DNA from: Rotaria sordida
Taxonomy: Eukaryota; Rotifera; Eurotatoria; Philodinida; Philodinidae
DNA: 64,000 nucleotides
NCBI GenBank assembly: GCA_905250125.1
Contig: CAJNOL010001156.1
Coordinates: 1-64,000 of the forward strand
Direction: 5' to 3'
Shown here: positions 21,706 through 34,720 of the stretch, piece by piece
How the letters are laid out: every line of letters begins with the position of its first letter
Position numbering within the stretch: position 1 is the first letter of the stretch
Notes under the pieces: model-generated
What the model was told of the DNA's origin: nothing
Seen by the model: only the letters and a program-made list of their open reading frames with translations
The model's database searches: none
Made by a program: the position numbers and the translations under genes

Positions 21706-24365
21706 AAAAAATCTAGAATAACAATAGAATTAAAAAAAAGAAAAAAGAAAACAAAGAGTTTTCTTAATCAGCAAAAACAAATCACTTTTTTTTTGTTCAA
21801 TAACACAGTTTTGTCACTATTTGAAAAGAAAAAATAATGCATATCCTTGTATAAGTTTAAACATAGTCCTCATCTTCACGCAGCATTGTCTAGTGTATTA
21901 TTCATCCCTATTAGTATATAAGCTATGTTTAAAATAAACACATGTCCAAAAGAACAAAATAACAAAGAATACTAAAAGAATAAACAAAACTAAGCATCGA
22001 TGCAGAAAACATCGACGATTAATGAAAGAAAGGTTAAAGACAAATAATATAGAAATATTGTGCATCAAATCAAAAAACTTAGATCATCTATTAATTTACT
22101 GGGTATATTATTGTCACTTACATAACACTTATAAGCAGCAGGTAAATGAAAAAGCTTTATGAAAAAGTTGAAAAGCACTTTTTAAATTTATTTGTCACAT
22201 ATCTCAGTCAAATATTGCAACGAAAAAATGGCATTAAACTGGCCCAAATTGTAAAAAAAAATAATGGTGTAAAACTGTTACAAAAAATGCTGTTTGTATG
22301 AGGCATTAAAAATATGATTATTTTATTAAAGATAAAATCATTATTTGAATAAAAATAAAATGATTCAATGTATACGACTCAAACCATTTTTTGGCATTAT
22401 TTGTGACCGTTTCGTATCATTATAATTATGTGAATTTGAAGGCATTTTAATATCATTTTACCATGGTTATCCTTGCCTCAGTATTTATTTTATCTTCTTT
22501 CCTTTCATCTGATTCCTTCTGGATATTCTCTGGATATCTCTGGTGCTATCTCAAATATTTTAGGTGAACAATCATACTCTCCAATTTAGAATGTACTACT
22601 CTTAGGAAACTCAGCTAAAAATATTTGAATTTTCCTCTGATCTAAAACTAACGAGTGTTGTATAGAATGATGCCTGTTATTTTTAACATATCGTTTTTCC
22701 TTAGTATAGATAGTGCTGATGTTTGAACTAAAACACTATTCAATCATCTAAAGAATAATGTATTTCACTCATCAATTACATTCATTTCTATTGTTGCGTA
22801 TGACTCGTAAATATTAGGTGAAATTGAGTGAAAAATATAAAATGTTATTTCTTTTTGACCATTTTCATAGCGTGTTTTAATTGTCTAATCCTATCATGAC
22901 CTTTTCAGAAGACTGTTCGAACCAATTTTTTATAAGTCAAGTTGCTCGTAATGAAATGCTTTAAACTACATATGTTCGCTATCTTTTTTGGCGAGATAAT
23001 AATAGAATGAAATACTCTAAACACGTCATGAATTGATTGTTTATAGAAAAAAGGAGAGCTAGAAACGCGTATGCTATACGGTCGTTGCAAACAAAACAAT
23101 AGGAAGAATTGATTCGATAAAGATATTTGCACTAATTACAAAATTTTAAAATGGACTTTTCTAATTAACACACCGACGGAGATGTCTGAGAACTATAAAA
23201 CTGCTTTCAAACTCACGTTCAATCCATCGGCGCCAGAGCTTTCATTGCAACTGCATTTCATTTCATGTAGTCAACATTCCGACCGAATCTACCAATCGGT
23301 TGAAAGATACCGCCCGTACATCAAACTGCCGCGGTATATCGCCCGTCACGCTAGAAAGTGTGCGCCATGGGTAATATGAATGTATCATGAAAAAAAATGT
23401 ATGTATTCTGAAAGAGGCAGAAAATATCTACTTCACGTTCATATTGGCTAGAGAAACTGATGAGTTTACTCAGATGGAATCATATTCGAGTAAAAAATGA
23501 TCAAAATAAGGCCAAATATTTTGGTCAAAAAATAATATTACATCGTCTCGATCTCACGACTTTTTCCTTGTCTATTCAATACCCAACATCGTGCATTAGT
23601 ATTGCTCTGCATAACCTTTCAAAGTTTTTCTTTTACAGAGATATTTATTTTTATAGTATCAATTCTAAAAAGCATATCGAATCAGTCTTTGAAAACATTA
23701 AAGCGAACAAATATCAATTAGAGATTACTACAATTAGTTCGTGTCGATCCGAGTGGCTTTACCTTAATTATGAATCGATCTAACCCCGTTGGTACCATGT
23801 GACAACCAGTCATTTCTTGCGCTCTTATTTCTTGGAGTTGCTTGTCCGCTGTCAGTCCGTCTCGATTCTCGCGCGGGTAGTCCATTTTTTCTTGTTTCTT
23901 CTTGCCTGTACGGCGTTGCGTGCCGATGCTCGTATTAGTGCAGTCAATGTTCGGTAGAAAAGCTCATTCTCTCGGTGAAGCATATACGGATGGTCACATA
24001 TTGTCTATACTTGTCGCTCTATCTGTTACGAATATTGCTACGTTCCAACGAGTGAACACTCGTTTTCATCTATTCCTTATTGGTCCACCGCTCGTCGCGA
24101 CCTCACATTTTGCTTATATATTTTGACCTCTCGTTCTATAATTGTGACCTTTCTTTCTGTTAGAAATTGACACACATGTGTTCACAACGGCCGAGTAAGC
24201 TAGTCAGAGTGTGAGCACGAAATGTTATCGATCTGCTATTCAATGTGAGGTTAAAAGAGTTTCGAAACTTCTGGTCAGTATCTTCGAAATAGCTTTATGA
24301 GACTCTAAACAAAGTACAAAAATACGCTGATGACAGAAGATCTTAGTAAGCTCAAACTTTTTCAA
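21706..24365. other. Non-coding stretch with a higher-GC block
   Basis: AT-rich to about 23180. From 23200 to 24250 GC is visibly higher (for example CTCGCGCGGGTAG near 23868), but no frame shows convincing coding character. This block adjoins the assembly gap and could be the edge of an element whose body is missing. Confidence 0.4.
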
Positions 24366-24465
24366 NNNNNNNNNNNNNNNNNNNNNNNNNNNNNNNNNNN
24401 NNNNNNNNNNNNNNNNNNNNNNNNNNNNNNNNNNNNNNNNNNNNNNNNNNNNNNNNNNNNNNNNN
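24366..24465. other. Assembly gap (100 N)
   Basis: Exactly 100 N, the conventional size for a gap of unknown length. Confidence 0.99.
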
Positions 24466-24563
24466 ATAAGGAAGAACGAACAATTTTTCTGAGAACGACC
24501 AAGACTTTTGGCTCACCCTTTAACTTATTTTTTAATCATTCTATCTTCTGTTCTGTTTTACAG

Positions 24564-25410
24564 GTTTTCCTTGTATTTTTTGTCTTTTACCAGATCGAAA
24601 GAAATCAACGTATCAAAAATTATTTCAAATATTAAAAGATATGGCTGCATCGATGAACAGAATTTTTACACCTGAACGAATTATTAGTGATTTTGAAAGT
24701 AGTTTGATTTAAATAATACCTGCTGAAGTAAAAAACAAATAATCAACTTCATAAAGGCATGTCTATTTCTTTTAGTTTCCTCATGCTGTACATCAAGTCT
24801 GTTATTTTCATTACACTCAATCTATACATAGATGTGTTCAAAATTTGGGCTTAAGTACAGTATATTCACAAGATGAAGAAATAAGATCTTGTTGTCGTAA
24901 ATGAATGGCAATTGTACTTTTACCGATTGAGGAAGCTGAAAGTTCATAATACAATTTACGTGCAACATCAAGTACAAGAGTAAAAGAAGAACTTCGTCAG
25001 TTATTCTTATGTTTTGATAGCCATTGGATGAATGATGTACCATTAAAATTATGGAATGTACATGGTTATCAACATCGAACAAATAACGTTGGTGAAGGTA
25101 TACATATTCTTTCTTTTCTAAATGTAGCGTACGATCCATACGTTTAGGCTTTCACAATAGACTAAATCGACGTATTGAACGAGCACATTCAAATGTATGG
25201 TTATTCATTCGGTGTCTTTTGAGTGAAGAAAGTCGATTTCAACATTTATACGTTCAAGTCAATATAGGTGCTTCGTGTCAACCTAAATCAACTTCAGCTG
25301 ATGCTATTCAAAAGCAAATTAATACTTTGAATGAACGATACAAAAACAAATAAATCAACGTCGAGGATTTATTAAATAGTTTATCATTTTTGGTAACAAA
25401 GAAAAAATGA
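24564..25410 (+). pseudogene. MULE-type transposase pseudogene with intact introns
   Basis: Exons at 24564-24727, 24776-25097 and 25148-25410 join in frame across two good GT..AG introns of 48 and 50 bp. The protein shows MULE-transposase landmarks: ERIISDFESSLI (second catalytic Asp), FPHAVHQVCYFHYTQSIHR (the C-x-H block) and HRTNNVGEG-FHNRLNRR (third acidic residue). Four in-frame stops lie at 24710, 24902, 24947 and 25351, with no frameshift. The true end is probably the TGA at 25408-25410. The N-terminal part, including any zinc finger and the first Asp, would lie in or beyond the gap. Domesticated MULE-like proteins are common in bdelloids; this copy is dead by substitutions only. Confidence 0.75.
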
Positions 25411-27698
25411 ACGTTATATTAAAATTATACTGTCGAACTTTATTTCTTTATTTTTTTTATAATTAGTTTTAATTATCTACATATCTATATTTCACCCTGT
25501 TGAATAAAATAAATTTGTCATCTTTCTGATGTAGAACATTAAGATCCACATTTTTCGACATTTTTTTCTACGATCTTTCTCATGCATACCATATAGTTAT
25601 CCGACAGAAAAATGAATAGAATAATGAGATACAAAAGAAATATGTACACATACGCGTATATGTATATGACGGACGTCCTATAAAAACAGAATGGGAAGAA
25701 GGTTCATTTTTGATCTGGATGATATTTTTCCGCTTGAAATGAACATTTATCTCACCGATCGATTTATTGTTCACTGCTGTAAGATTAGGGCATTTCTTAT
25801 GTAAAATATCGTATAGACATATCATAGTTTATTTTAATTTATTTTCGATAAATCACGAAAAGTAAAAAATTTATATGTAAAATAAATATAAATTAAGAGT
25901 AATTTACATTTATTATAAATTGTAAATTATTTTGTAACAGGATTTATATTTGCAGATAAATATAAATGGTAAATGATATCCCTATTCTCTACAGTCGAGG
26001 GAAAAGCAGCTACTGAAGTTATGGTCGAATGTGCGTTTCTCTCAATTTACGATTCACTCTTTCTCTGCGCGTCCTTAAAGATGCTCGATCGGTAAGTGAT
26101 AGAATACGAAAAAAGAGATAAAATTTTCATGCAAAAAAGATGGGGTATCTCATTAATATATGAGAATGAATAATTTGACGTATACGGCTGATTGCACTCA
26201 AGCCAAGCTAATTTAAATATGTGTATGTAAGTGATGTCATGTATATTTTATTTTGCATACAACGGACGCCGATAAAATATACTATTCTTCTTCTCCTCAA
26301 CACACAATATTCCGAACGCCTATATTCAGTAAAGGTAAGTGTTTTGAAATTATATTCTCTTTCGTAGACCGTTTTCATCATCGGTGTGTAGCAGATTTTT
26401 CTATCCGCAAGTGGTACCAATAAACTTGTACATTATTCTTTTCACATCATTCTCATTGTTTTGCTGCTAACAACTATATGCCGAAATTCTGAGTGAAATG
26501 AATGGATAGTATCAACAGAGAAAAATGCAAATCGTAATAAATTCAAAAGAACTCTAGCGCTCTTAAACACTTTGTTTGTAAATCTGATTTTACTTGCGTT
26601 CGCATAGCAACAATGACTAGACAGCTGAGTTTCCAGCACAGGTTAGGTCTACACATCTACTATACATACTATGAATATTGAACTCGTCTACTGCTGAAAT
26701 ATCTACGAAAAGAATATTGTTTCAGAGGATCGATACTAATTCTACTTCTTCTACATTTAGGTCCTAAGGAAAAACACATTAAACGAGGTAAAGTTTCATT
26801 CTCAAATAGAGATTTGTTAGGGTAAGCAGATTTGATTTTGCTGAAATCGCTCAAAGTCATCCGAAATCTTTGAAATCTCTCGAAATCTTGTAAAATTTCA
26901 AACTCATTCTAACGTACATTATTCCTCTTCATAAACAGTCATTGTGACTCAACATTTTCTCTACAATTGATAAATATTACCTTATTCAAAAGAATAAGAA
27001 TGAAATTAAACATGTTCGGGAAGACTTGAAGATTTCAAAAGATTCCAAAAGATTTTCAGAGATCTTAGATGCTAAAACCTAATTTTTCCTCCTTGAACGA
27101 CCCGCATTATTATACAGTCATTTTTCTTAAGAAACGTGAGTAGTAATTGTCAATATATTTCATGAGTTCCAGCGTAGTAAAAAACATTTAGAATTGTAAT
27201 TTTTAAGCATGTGAAGAGGCTTGACCTCACTAAAACTTATATATAATGCTGTAGAGAATACAAGCGGCTTCAGGAAATGGTTACGAAGAACTCTTTTCAA
27301 CTAGATTGTGACAAACAATATGCTTGGAATATTGCATTGATAGAGAATAATTTTAATTGTACGATAGTTACTTTTGTAAAATCTATCACATTCAAGCGGG
27401 TGGGTCTAGGAAAATCTTCTTTCTGGTAATATGTCTGTGTCGAAACTTTATGATGAAGATAAAACTCATTAGAATTTTTCAGGAGCAAAAAATGAGCGCA
27501 CACCGAAGTGATTTTCAGTCCATCAGACCCCGCCGAATTCAGTTAATGGCTTCCGTACCTTGTTGGATTTTCGTCGGAATTCCATGGTCCCGACTCCGAC
27601 TGTCAGATTTGATCGGATACGTTCAAAATCTGGATGGATTCTGTCGGATTTCTACTGAAACCAGATCGAAATCCTGTATAAGGATTGATTGTTCTAGG
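25411..27698. other. Non-coding stretch
   Basis: No convincing gene. GAAATCTY-type words cluster near 26840-26895 and their complement-like AAAGATTTC words near 27025-27060, a weak imperfect inverted arrangement. A higher-GC patch with TCGGATTT words lies at 27520-27680. Confidence 0.4.
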
Positions 27699-28209
27699 TA
27701 GGGGTGTCAGTTTCGGGTTCCATTCTCAGGTACGGGAACCTGCTCCGGATTCTCGTATCTAGAATCGCGGAACCCAGACGAGTTCCCTTTCCGAGGAATC
27801 CGGAAACCCGCACTAACCTCATAAAATGCGAAAGAATGTATGTCCTAAAATATTTCAGGATAATTAGGAACACATAGTATCGAATTTTCAGATGGATTCC
27901 CGCACCTGGAAACTCGGGAATCCATCGTGACTTTATACAAATGGAAAGAAAAAGCATGATCCAATATCTGTAATTTATCAAAAAATCGTGGAAGCCAGTT
28001 TTCAAGTGCGTTCCCGTGTCCGGGTACGGGTAACCCGAGTGGATTCTCGTTCTCAGGAATCCAGGAACGCATAGTGCTTTCGTAGTGGTAAAAAAAGTAT
28101 GCTTGTCTGACCATCTTCCGATACTCAATAATGCTTAGAAATAAATTTTCAAAAGCGTTCCCGTTCCTTAGGAACGGAACGCAAAAGAACAGGAACGCTG
28201 ATACTCCTA
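27699..28209. mobile_element. hAT-like MITE with proliferating GGAACCC words
   Basis: The left end TAGGGGTGTCAG and the right end, read on the other strand, TAGGAGTATCAG form imperfect terminal repeats. The interior holds many copies of GGAATCC, GGAACCCG, GGGTTCC and similar words in both orientations. The architecture resembles the elements at 6876 and 45995. No target duplication was identified. Confidence 0.5.
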
Positions 28210-28212
28210 TAG

Positions 28213-28480
28213 GGGGTCTTTAGCTATTAACCATACCTTTTTATAAATATGGTGGAGCTTTTGGGGACTAGGAAGTCCTTAGATATTTCATATTTATAAA
28301 AAGGTATATGAAATAGCTAAAGACTCCGTAGTCCCGCAAGCCCCACCCTATTTATAAAAAGATATGGTTAATAGCTAAGGATCCTCTACTCCCGCCAAGC
28401 TCCACCCGATTTATAAAAAGGTATATGAGATGGTTAAGGATCCCGTAGTCTCCCAAACTCCAGGGTCCTATGAAAAGTGG
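28213..28480. repeat. Tandem and inverted array, about 59-bp unit
   Basis: Three direct copies start at TTTATAAAAAGRTAT (about 28296, 28353, 28410) and run through TAGTCCCGCAAGCYCCACCC. Reverse-complement copies lie to the left (AGCTATTAACCATACC at 28214). The whole array can fold on itself. Confidence 0.75.
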
Positions 28481-28724
28481 CTGCTCATTTTTAGCCATCC
28501 CAAATCCCCAATTTCAGGAAGAAAGGAATGCTTTTCTTTTTGAATTCAGAAAGAATTCAAATAGACCATTGTAGGTAACATTGTGATAAAGATCAAGCAT
28601 GAGTAATCAAGAGGATCAGTGCTACGCTATATTTTCATTTAGCTACTGTCAATCAAAAGGCATCTAGAGAGATCCGCACGAAATTAAAGTTTTCCTGGTC
28701 TAACTTTCCTATATGAGCATAAGT

Positions 28725-28980
28725 AGCATTTAGTCCCTATAGTACATTGAATCCCTTTAGACACTTTAGTCCTCTTAGTTCGTTTAGTGCCTTAAGTTCT
28801 TTTAGTCATCTACACCCACATGCACACACACACACACCACCCACACTCACATCGCACACTACATCCTTCACAGATTAAATGGACTAAAGTTACCAAAGAT
28901 ACTAAAAGGATTAAAGGGGCTAAAGGGACTAAAAAGCAGAAAGGGGCTGAAAGGACTAAAGGAATTACAGGGGCTGAATT
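28725..28980. repeat. Foldback with TTTAGTCC arms and a CCCACA-like centre
   Basis: The left arm repeats TTTAGTCC-like units (28730-28810). The right arm repeats the complement, GGACTAAA and GGGGCTAAAG (28875-28975). The 60-bp centre is ACCCACATGCACACACACAC and similar C-rich telomere-like sequence. Confidence 0.75.
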
Positions 28981-29762
28981 TTATTTATGTTTATATTGAA
29001 AAGCTTTCAGCGCAACCCCTGCGAAATTAAAAATGCGAAACACGATGAAGCTTTTTATACTGTGAATGAAGGAATTTAGTGACGTATGTCTCAATTTTCA
29101 ACCACTACGCACTGTTACAGAGAGTGGGAGGAGTAGAGACCAGAGAACTTTTTTAAAATATATCGTTTTTTACAAGAAAAGCAAAATGAAACTTGACTGA
29201 AAGTTTAATGAAAGTGATAGCGTTTATAATTGTTCATTTCTCTATGAGAAAATATCTTGTTTTAATATTTTTCATTGCTACAAATAATCCATTTTATACC
29301 GTTTCTGTTAATTAACTAATGTTTTCACGTTTTCTCATTAGTTAATAACAAGCAGTAGATTTTACTTGCGATACTGCCTCTGTAGCAGTCTGCAATGGTC
29401 CCGTAGTGATGTCTGTGACAAGCCGTTTTCAACGTGTCTGTCACGTCTGTGGCGGGAGGGGGAGGGGGGTCCAAATTTCTACCCCTATACACTTCAACAC
29501 TCCTTTTAGACCGTGTTTCACAAAAGCAAGGCCAGGATAAATTTAATTTCTTGCGAACCAATGGCCATCTAACCTTTTTTACAGTATTTACAATATCGTG
29601 ATGATATCATTCGCCAACATTATCTTTATGGTGTTGAATAACAATGTTTTCCACTCGTTTTAGTCTTTCTCCTGAGTCTTCAGAAAGCTGTTCATTCATA
29701 AGCCGTACTCATTCAATACTTACGAGCGAAAGTTCCCAACTGATCAATCGCTTTTGCGTTAA
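28981..29762. other. Non-coding stretch with G-rich patch
   Basis: GGCGGGAGGGGGAGGGGGG at 29451-29469 could form a G-quadruplex. No gene recognised. Confidence 0.4.
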
Positions 29763-30304
29763 GACTATATGCATTATGTAGGTTAAAATGAGCTATAAAT
29801 ACCCTGGAAAAAGTTCTGCGTGCTCGCTTATTGCTAAGGAGATACTACAATTTTACGGTATTTTTAAATGAATGCCGTGATCTCCCCTCAGGAACATAAA
29901 AAAAATGATTTTCGAATTTCGACTTGAAACTTTATGTGGAAACAGACCATACAGAGAATAATATTTTGTGAAAGTTTTAGATCTTCTTGTTGTTGCTATC
30001 TGTAAATACAACTATGATAACTTCATTCGAATTAACTAGAAGATCTGATGTTCTCATTTCAGCAAAGGAACGAATCAAAAGACCTGAAACTTTCACAAAT
30101 AACTTTTCTCGATAAGACCTGTTTATATGTAATGTTTCAGTTGAAATTCGAAATCATTTTTTCTAATATTCCCTGAGGGGGGCCACGGCATTCATTTAAA
30201 AACATATCGTAACATTGCAGTATCTACTTAGCAATAAACGAGCACCCCGAACTTTTTTCATGGTATTCATAGCTCATTTGTACCTACATAATGCACATAG
30301 TCTC
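29763..30304. mobile_element. Foldback element 4 (about 540 bp)
   Basis: The outer ends ACTATATGCATTATGTAGGT and ACCTACATAATGCACATAGT are inverted copies. The arms of about 230 bp continue to match (ATGAGCTATAAATACC with GGTATTCATAGCTCAT; TGAATGCCGTGATCTCCCC with its complement near 30175). The short spacer is near 30000-30050. No coding capacity. Confidence 0.85.
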
Positions 30305-32275
30305 AACCCAAAAGCACCTGATCAGTTGAGGACCTTCCCTTGTTAGTAGTAGACGTTTTTTAGTCAATCTAAACAAATATTCATTGGCTATCCATGACAG
30401 TTTAGATTTACGTGAATTGATAACAGAAATGGCTAAAGATTTTGATTGTGTTACAGGTGTTGAAACTGTAATAGCTTCAGCCAGGACAATAGAAACTTTG
30501 ATTGTACAGTAGTTCTTCATGCAGTTCTTTGAAATAATTGATATCAAATATTACTCATTACTATCACTACTAGATAAAAATCTACACTAATAACATTATA
30601 AAAAAGGAACGATGGACTCTGTATGATCAAGGTGCCAAATTCTAGACGACGTTATTTGTTTCGATAGCATTTGACATCCATATTTAATTTTCAACATTTT
30701 TTCCCGTAGATCAGATCTCTATTAGGTCTATAGTCGATCTGAAGTGGTAACACTCAGAAGCGTCACTAAGTAAGCCAGATAAGATCAAATTGAGGTATAG
30801 ATATTTTTTGTACCTGAATATACGGAATCATGCAACTTAAACAAAAACGCGTACGTAGTACTCACACAATTAACGTGAGATACAAGAATTACTTGAAAGA
30901 CATCAATCATATATAAAACAAATAATTTAATACGATTAAAAAAATAAAATGATAAAACTGAAGCTGTGTAAAAAAGCGTAGAGCATGATTTTGATCACTA
31001 TAAAAGATTATCATGATTTTCTTAAATTGTGAATGAGGACAACTCGTACTCAGACATTGCAAACACATCCAATACATGACCATTACGAATCAACATCAAA
31101 AGACTATCTGTTAACTACGGTCTCCCATCTGAAATCTCATGAAGAAATATCGAAAAGCATTTCTGTATTCTTTATAATGAGTTGTCTAAATGACCTGTAC
31201 ACAGTTCAAAGCCTACTATGAGAAGTTAGCTTAGATGGTTATTAAGCAAAAACCAGAATCAGCCTAATGTAGTATATCACTATTCATGAGTAGCTCTACG
31301 ACAAACGATATCTGGAGTGTTATATACTCACTTCGAATAATTCTTTAAGGTTTATAGGTATCCTTATTACATAGTATCAGGTGACCAATAGTTACTGCCG
31401 TTATTTAGTAGTTAGTAAGCTATTTATAACCCACTTATATGGTACTCGAAAACCTACAGATACCACTATTCTATACCTTTGAATAATCTATGAGCATCCT
31501 CCTTATACCGTACCTGATCGCTCAAGTATACTCCCATTATATATTAGTCAATGCTATATGAATAGTCATGGTACATGATTCATAAATCGTTTTTCATACT
31601 TTTATGAATATTCGTAAAGTTTTATGAACTTCTAACAAATGTTTTCGTCAATAGAAAAAAAGTGCTACTCAGCTTTAATTTTAAAGTGAAGTTAAAATGC
31701 TATTCCTAGTTCTCATAATGTGTACAAAAATATTTCTTCATTTTTTATCACTTCGAGTCTTTACTGAAACCTATCAGATCTAGATTGTTCACATTTTCCT
31801 GTTCAATCCTTATAATTTAACGCCCTTCGTAAAGGAATTTTCCAGTGAAGCGGCTAGCTGCTGTCAAGTGTAACGCTATTTTATCATGAGACAATTCTTA
31901 TTGGCTTACATTTTATCAGATGCCAGATTTCTCTTACTTAGAAAAAGTATTAGATTTATAACGCAATGAATCCAGATAAGCAGCTCCGAAACGACACTTT
32001 TTTTATTATTTATTTCTTATCTCTTCAACCTAAATGTTTAGCAAACAAGCCAAAGTTTTATTAGCATTCCTGACTTAGGAAATCTTAGTAGATTATTCTT
32101 GATAAATGTAGGTTTTATGTAGATCTTTTGTGAAGCAATATCAGAGTGCGTTTGCATTATTAGCGACCAGTTGTTTGCCAGCATCACTCTTAAGCACTGC
32201 TCATGGTCACTTGCTACACTACTTGAATGCATTAAAACAATCATGGGTTATTCTGCACTTAACCTACAGGCTGTA
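30305..32275. other. Non-coding stretch
   Basis: AT-rich; no gene or structured repeat recognised. Confidence 0.4.
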
Positions 32276-32366
32276 AGGGTGTGGGTGTGAGGCGTGGGTG
32301 AGTGGGATGTGGGTGTGAGTTATTCACCCAGTTTATGTCACACACACCCACACCTACACCCAACCC
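32276..32366. repeat. Telomere-like foldback 5
   Basis: A G-rich arm AGGGTGTGGGTGTGAGGCG and so on, a loop around TTATTCACCCAGTTTATG, and a C-rich arm CACACACACCCACACCTACACCC. Confidence 0.8.
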
Positions 32367-32733
32367 CGCAAGGTGGCGGCGAAAACCTTGGGTTCGCAGA
32401 GAAATTCATAGAAATAACTCCATAAAGCTTCGGACGATAGCGAAATCTGTAAGGACGAATGCTAAAAACTTCACCAAGTATGCGAATCTTTGAGAGTCAT
32501 GAAGAGAAATTCCTGCTCTCACAAACGCTGATGAATGGTAACGGCACGGGAACCGAAATTACTCAGTTATTTATCAGGATGTCAGCGAAAAGTTTCAAGT
32601 GATACAAAAGTCATGAGAAAAACATCAAAATATTTAAACTTGCATAGGAATCCGTACGACAGTCGGTCAGAACACTTAGTCCCCCGATTAATGTGTCTAG
32701 ATCAGGATAAACAGCGTTAGACACTATGAAATT

Positions 32734-32815
32734 AGGGTGTGGATCTGGGGTGTGTAAGTGGGGATATGGGTATGGGTATGAGTGTGAGTGTGGGATGTGG
32801 GACATGAGGTGTGGG
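32734..32815. repeat. Single-arm telomere-like array
   Basis: Degenerate AGGGTGTGGATCTGGGGTGT followed by GGTATGGGTATGAGTGTGAG units, without a C-rich partner. Confidence 0.65.
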
Positions 32816-33747
32816 TATTTATATCACACGATTCGTATAACCTTTTGAGTCAAAACGTTAGAAGCTTGTAATAAATAGCTTGAAGGATATATGTTAAAAG
32901 TTTCAAGTCTCTAACTCTCAGTATCAAGGAGAAAAAAATCGAGGAAAAAGTGAAAAATTGATTTTTCTTGATATACGAGACATTTCAAATCTCGGTCTAG
33001 AAAGATCGTGAGAACAAACCCTTTTAGAATTTTCTTAGTCTCATAGAGACCTACTCGTAGCCAAAATATGGAGTCAAACAACACCCGACAGTTGGGAATG
33101 TTTCCTCGTTAGTTTGGGCTGATTTCAATCAGCTGGTTTCTTCTTGATTAAGTCGAAGCTCTCGTACGAAGTTTTCTTCGTTTCATCATACATGAAATTG
33201 TTACACTTACGTGTAAGTGCTTAAATAGGCGAGAAACACCTGTAAAAATTAATACACAATCGAAGATCCCCATAGAGAATATTTTGAATTCTCAGAATTG
33301 TTGCCATTTGTTTTTGTGGCTCTCTACTTCTGAGACGAAGTCTATGGTAGTTTACCTGTTGGGAATATTGTTTACGTAGGTAAATGAATGGTTGAGTCTT
33401 CTCTTCATCCACATCCATCTAGCCAGCCATTTACCTACAACCACCCATCCACAATATATCCTACTTTATAATATGGAAGCTTTTCCTTCAAGTCTAAAAA
33501 TTTTAATTGGATGAAAGCCCAATGATTGTCCTTCCGAACCATTGCTCACGTCTAGAGAAAGCTTCAGCGCAACAAGTTTGTAAGAAACCGATGTTGATTT
33601 CTGAGATAGGGAAGGAAAGTATTCTTAAAAATAATATTTTTTTCTGCGTATTTCTCTACCTAGAAATTCTCCTCTCGTGTTGCCACTAAACCGTCTCCGA
33701 AGTAAACGGTTCTCATTTTTTTCTAGCATAGCCATATTTTCTCGATT
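32816..33747. other. Non-coding stretch upstream of the ART gene
   Basis: C-rich degenerate ACCCACATCC-like words occur at 33405-33455. A TTTTTTCTAG acceptor-like site at 33717-33726 lies just before the ART start, so a spliced 5' leader is possible. Confidence 0.4.
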
Positions 33748-34720
33748 ATGGGCGAACCAGCAGGTCAGAAAGACTGGAATCCTCGTTTAATTGAAAACAC
33801 TTGCGATGAACCTGAAGCCTGTCTACAGCCACTCGAAGACTATCAAGAGTTAGAGCCCGTTTCTCTCGAGGAAGCTATTGAACCAATAAAGTCACTCTTT
33901 CGTAATTTGCCTCGTGACGTTTGGATCGCTAAGAATGCGTCGAAGAAGCCAGCTGATGATCTTTCCTCCGATGAATCGGCCGCTATTCATCTTTATACCA
34001 TGGAGGTGAAGTCTCGAAGTCTATATTCGATTCTGAACGAGATGCTGCGCGACAGAGATCGTCGAAAACTTGAACCATGGTTCCCTTATCTCAAACTATT
34101 TATTACTGCTCTCTTTAAAATACAACCATGCTCAGCTAAAGTGATCTATCGTGGTGTCAAGGCTGATCTTCATTCAAAATATCATCGTGGTGAACGTTAC
34201 ACATGGTGGGCATTCTCTTCGTGTACTCTGTCGCTCGAAGTACTGGAACGGCCCATGTATTTGGGTGAGACAGGTCCAAGAACGCTCTTCAACATTGAGT
34301 GTATGAACGGGAAACCTATTAAATCCCATTCATATTACAAGACAGAAGATGAAATTTTGCTTCTACCGGGATTCTATTTTGAAGTTGTGAGCAAAGTCAA
34401 AGCTGCCGATGGATTGCACATTATACATCTGCGCGAACTCTCTCCCCCGTATGTTCTTCTTGAGCCGCCGTTTTCGAATACTGCATCTAGTGTAAGTTGC
34501 TTATCTCCTTTTCAACGTATAACATTTACACATATGCATAGGTTTCAAATCAAGCAAATACACAGCAAGGTAAAAATTCATATTACGATAATAAAATCTG
34601 TATGGTTTTGTTAGGAATAACGGAATCAGGTATTTCTAGTCATTTATGAAACGATAAAAACTCCTTGAAAACGATCATAGTTTACTTTTACTTTTGAAAT
34701 GTACAGAAAAACTCGTCTGA
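33748..34720 (+). CDS. Mono-ADP-ribosyltransferase, arginine-type (R-S-ExE)
   Basis: The first exon (33748-34491) encodes 248 residues: an acidic N-terminus, a helical region (45-125) and the catalytic core. The R motif is VIYRGV (Arg135), the S motif AFSSCT (157-160), and the ExE motif TEDEILLLPG (Glu200 and Glu202). The ExE pair is the signature of enzymes that transfer ADP-ribose from NAD to arginine. There is no signal peptide, unlike secreted or GPI-anchored vertebrate ARTs, so a cytosolic or nuclear protein is likely. After residue 248 the frame can be followed through microexons of 28 nt (34542-34569) and 15 nt (34615-34629) to an exon at 34707 ending in TGA at 34718-34720. Reading straight through the first donor instead stops at 34612-34614. 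ARTs are a large bdelloid family. Target proteins are unknown. Confidence 0.8.

Noticed and set aside
23820..24250. Possible LTR or promoter in a higher-GC block next to the gap
   Set aside because: No terminal repeat partner, primer-binding site or polyprotein frame was found.
27694..28128. Two minus-strand frames of 89 and 144 residues
   Set aside because: They lie inside the self-similar hAT-like element and consist of repeated GGAACCC-type words.
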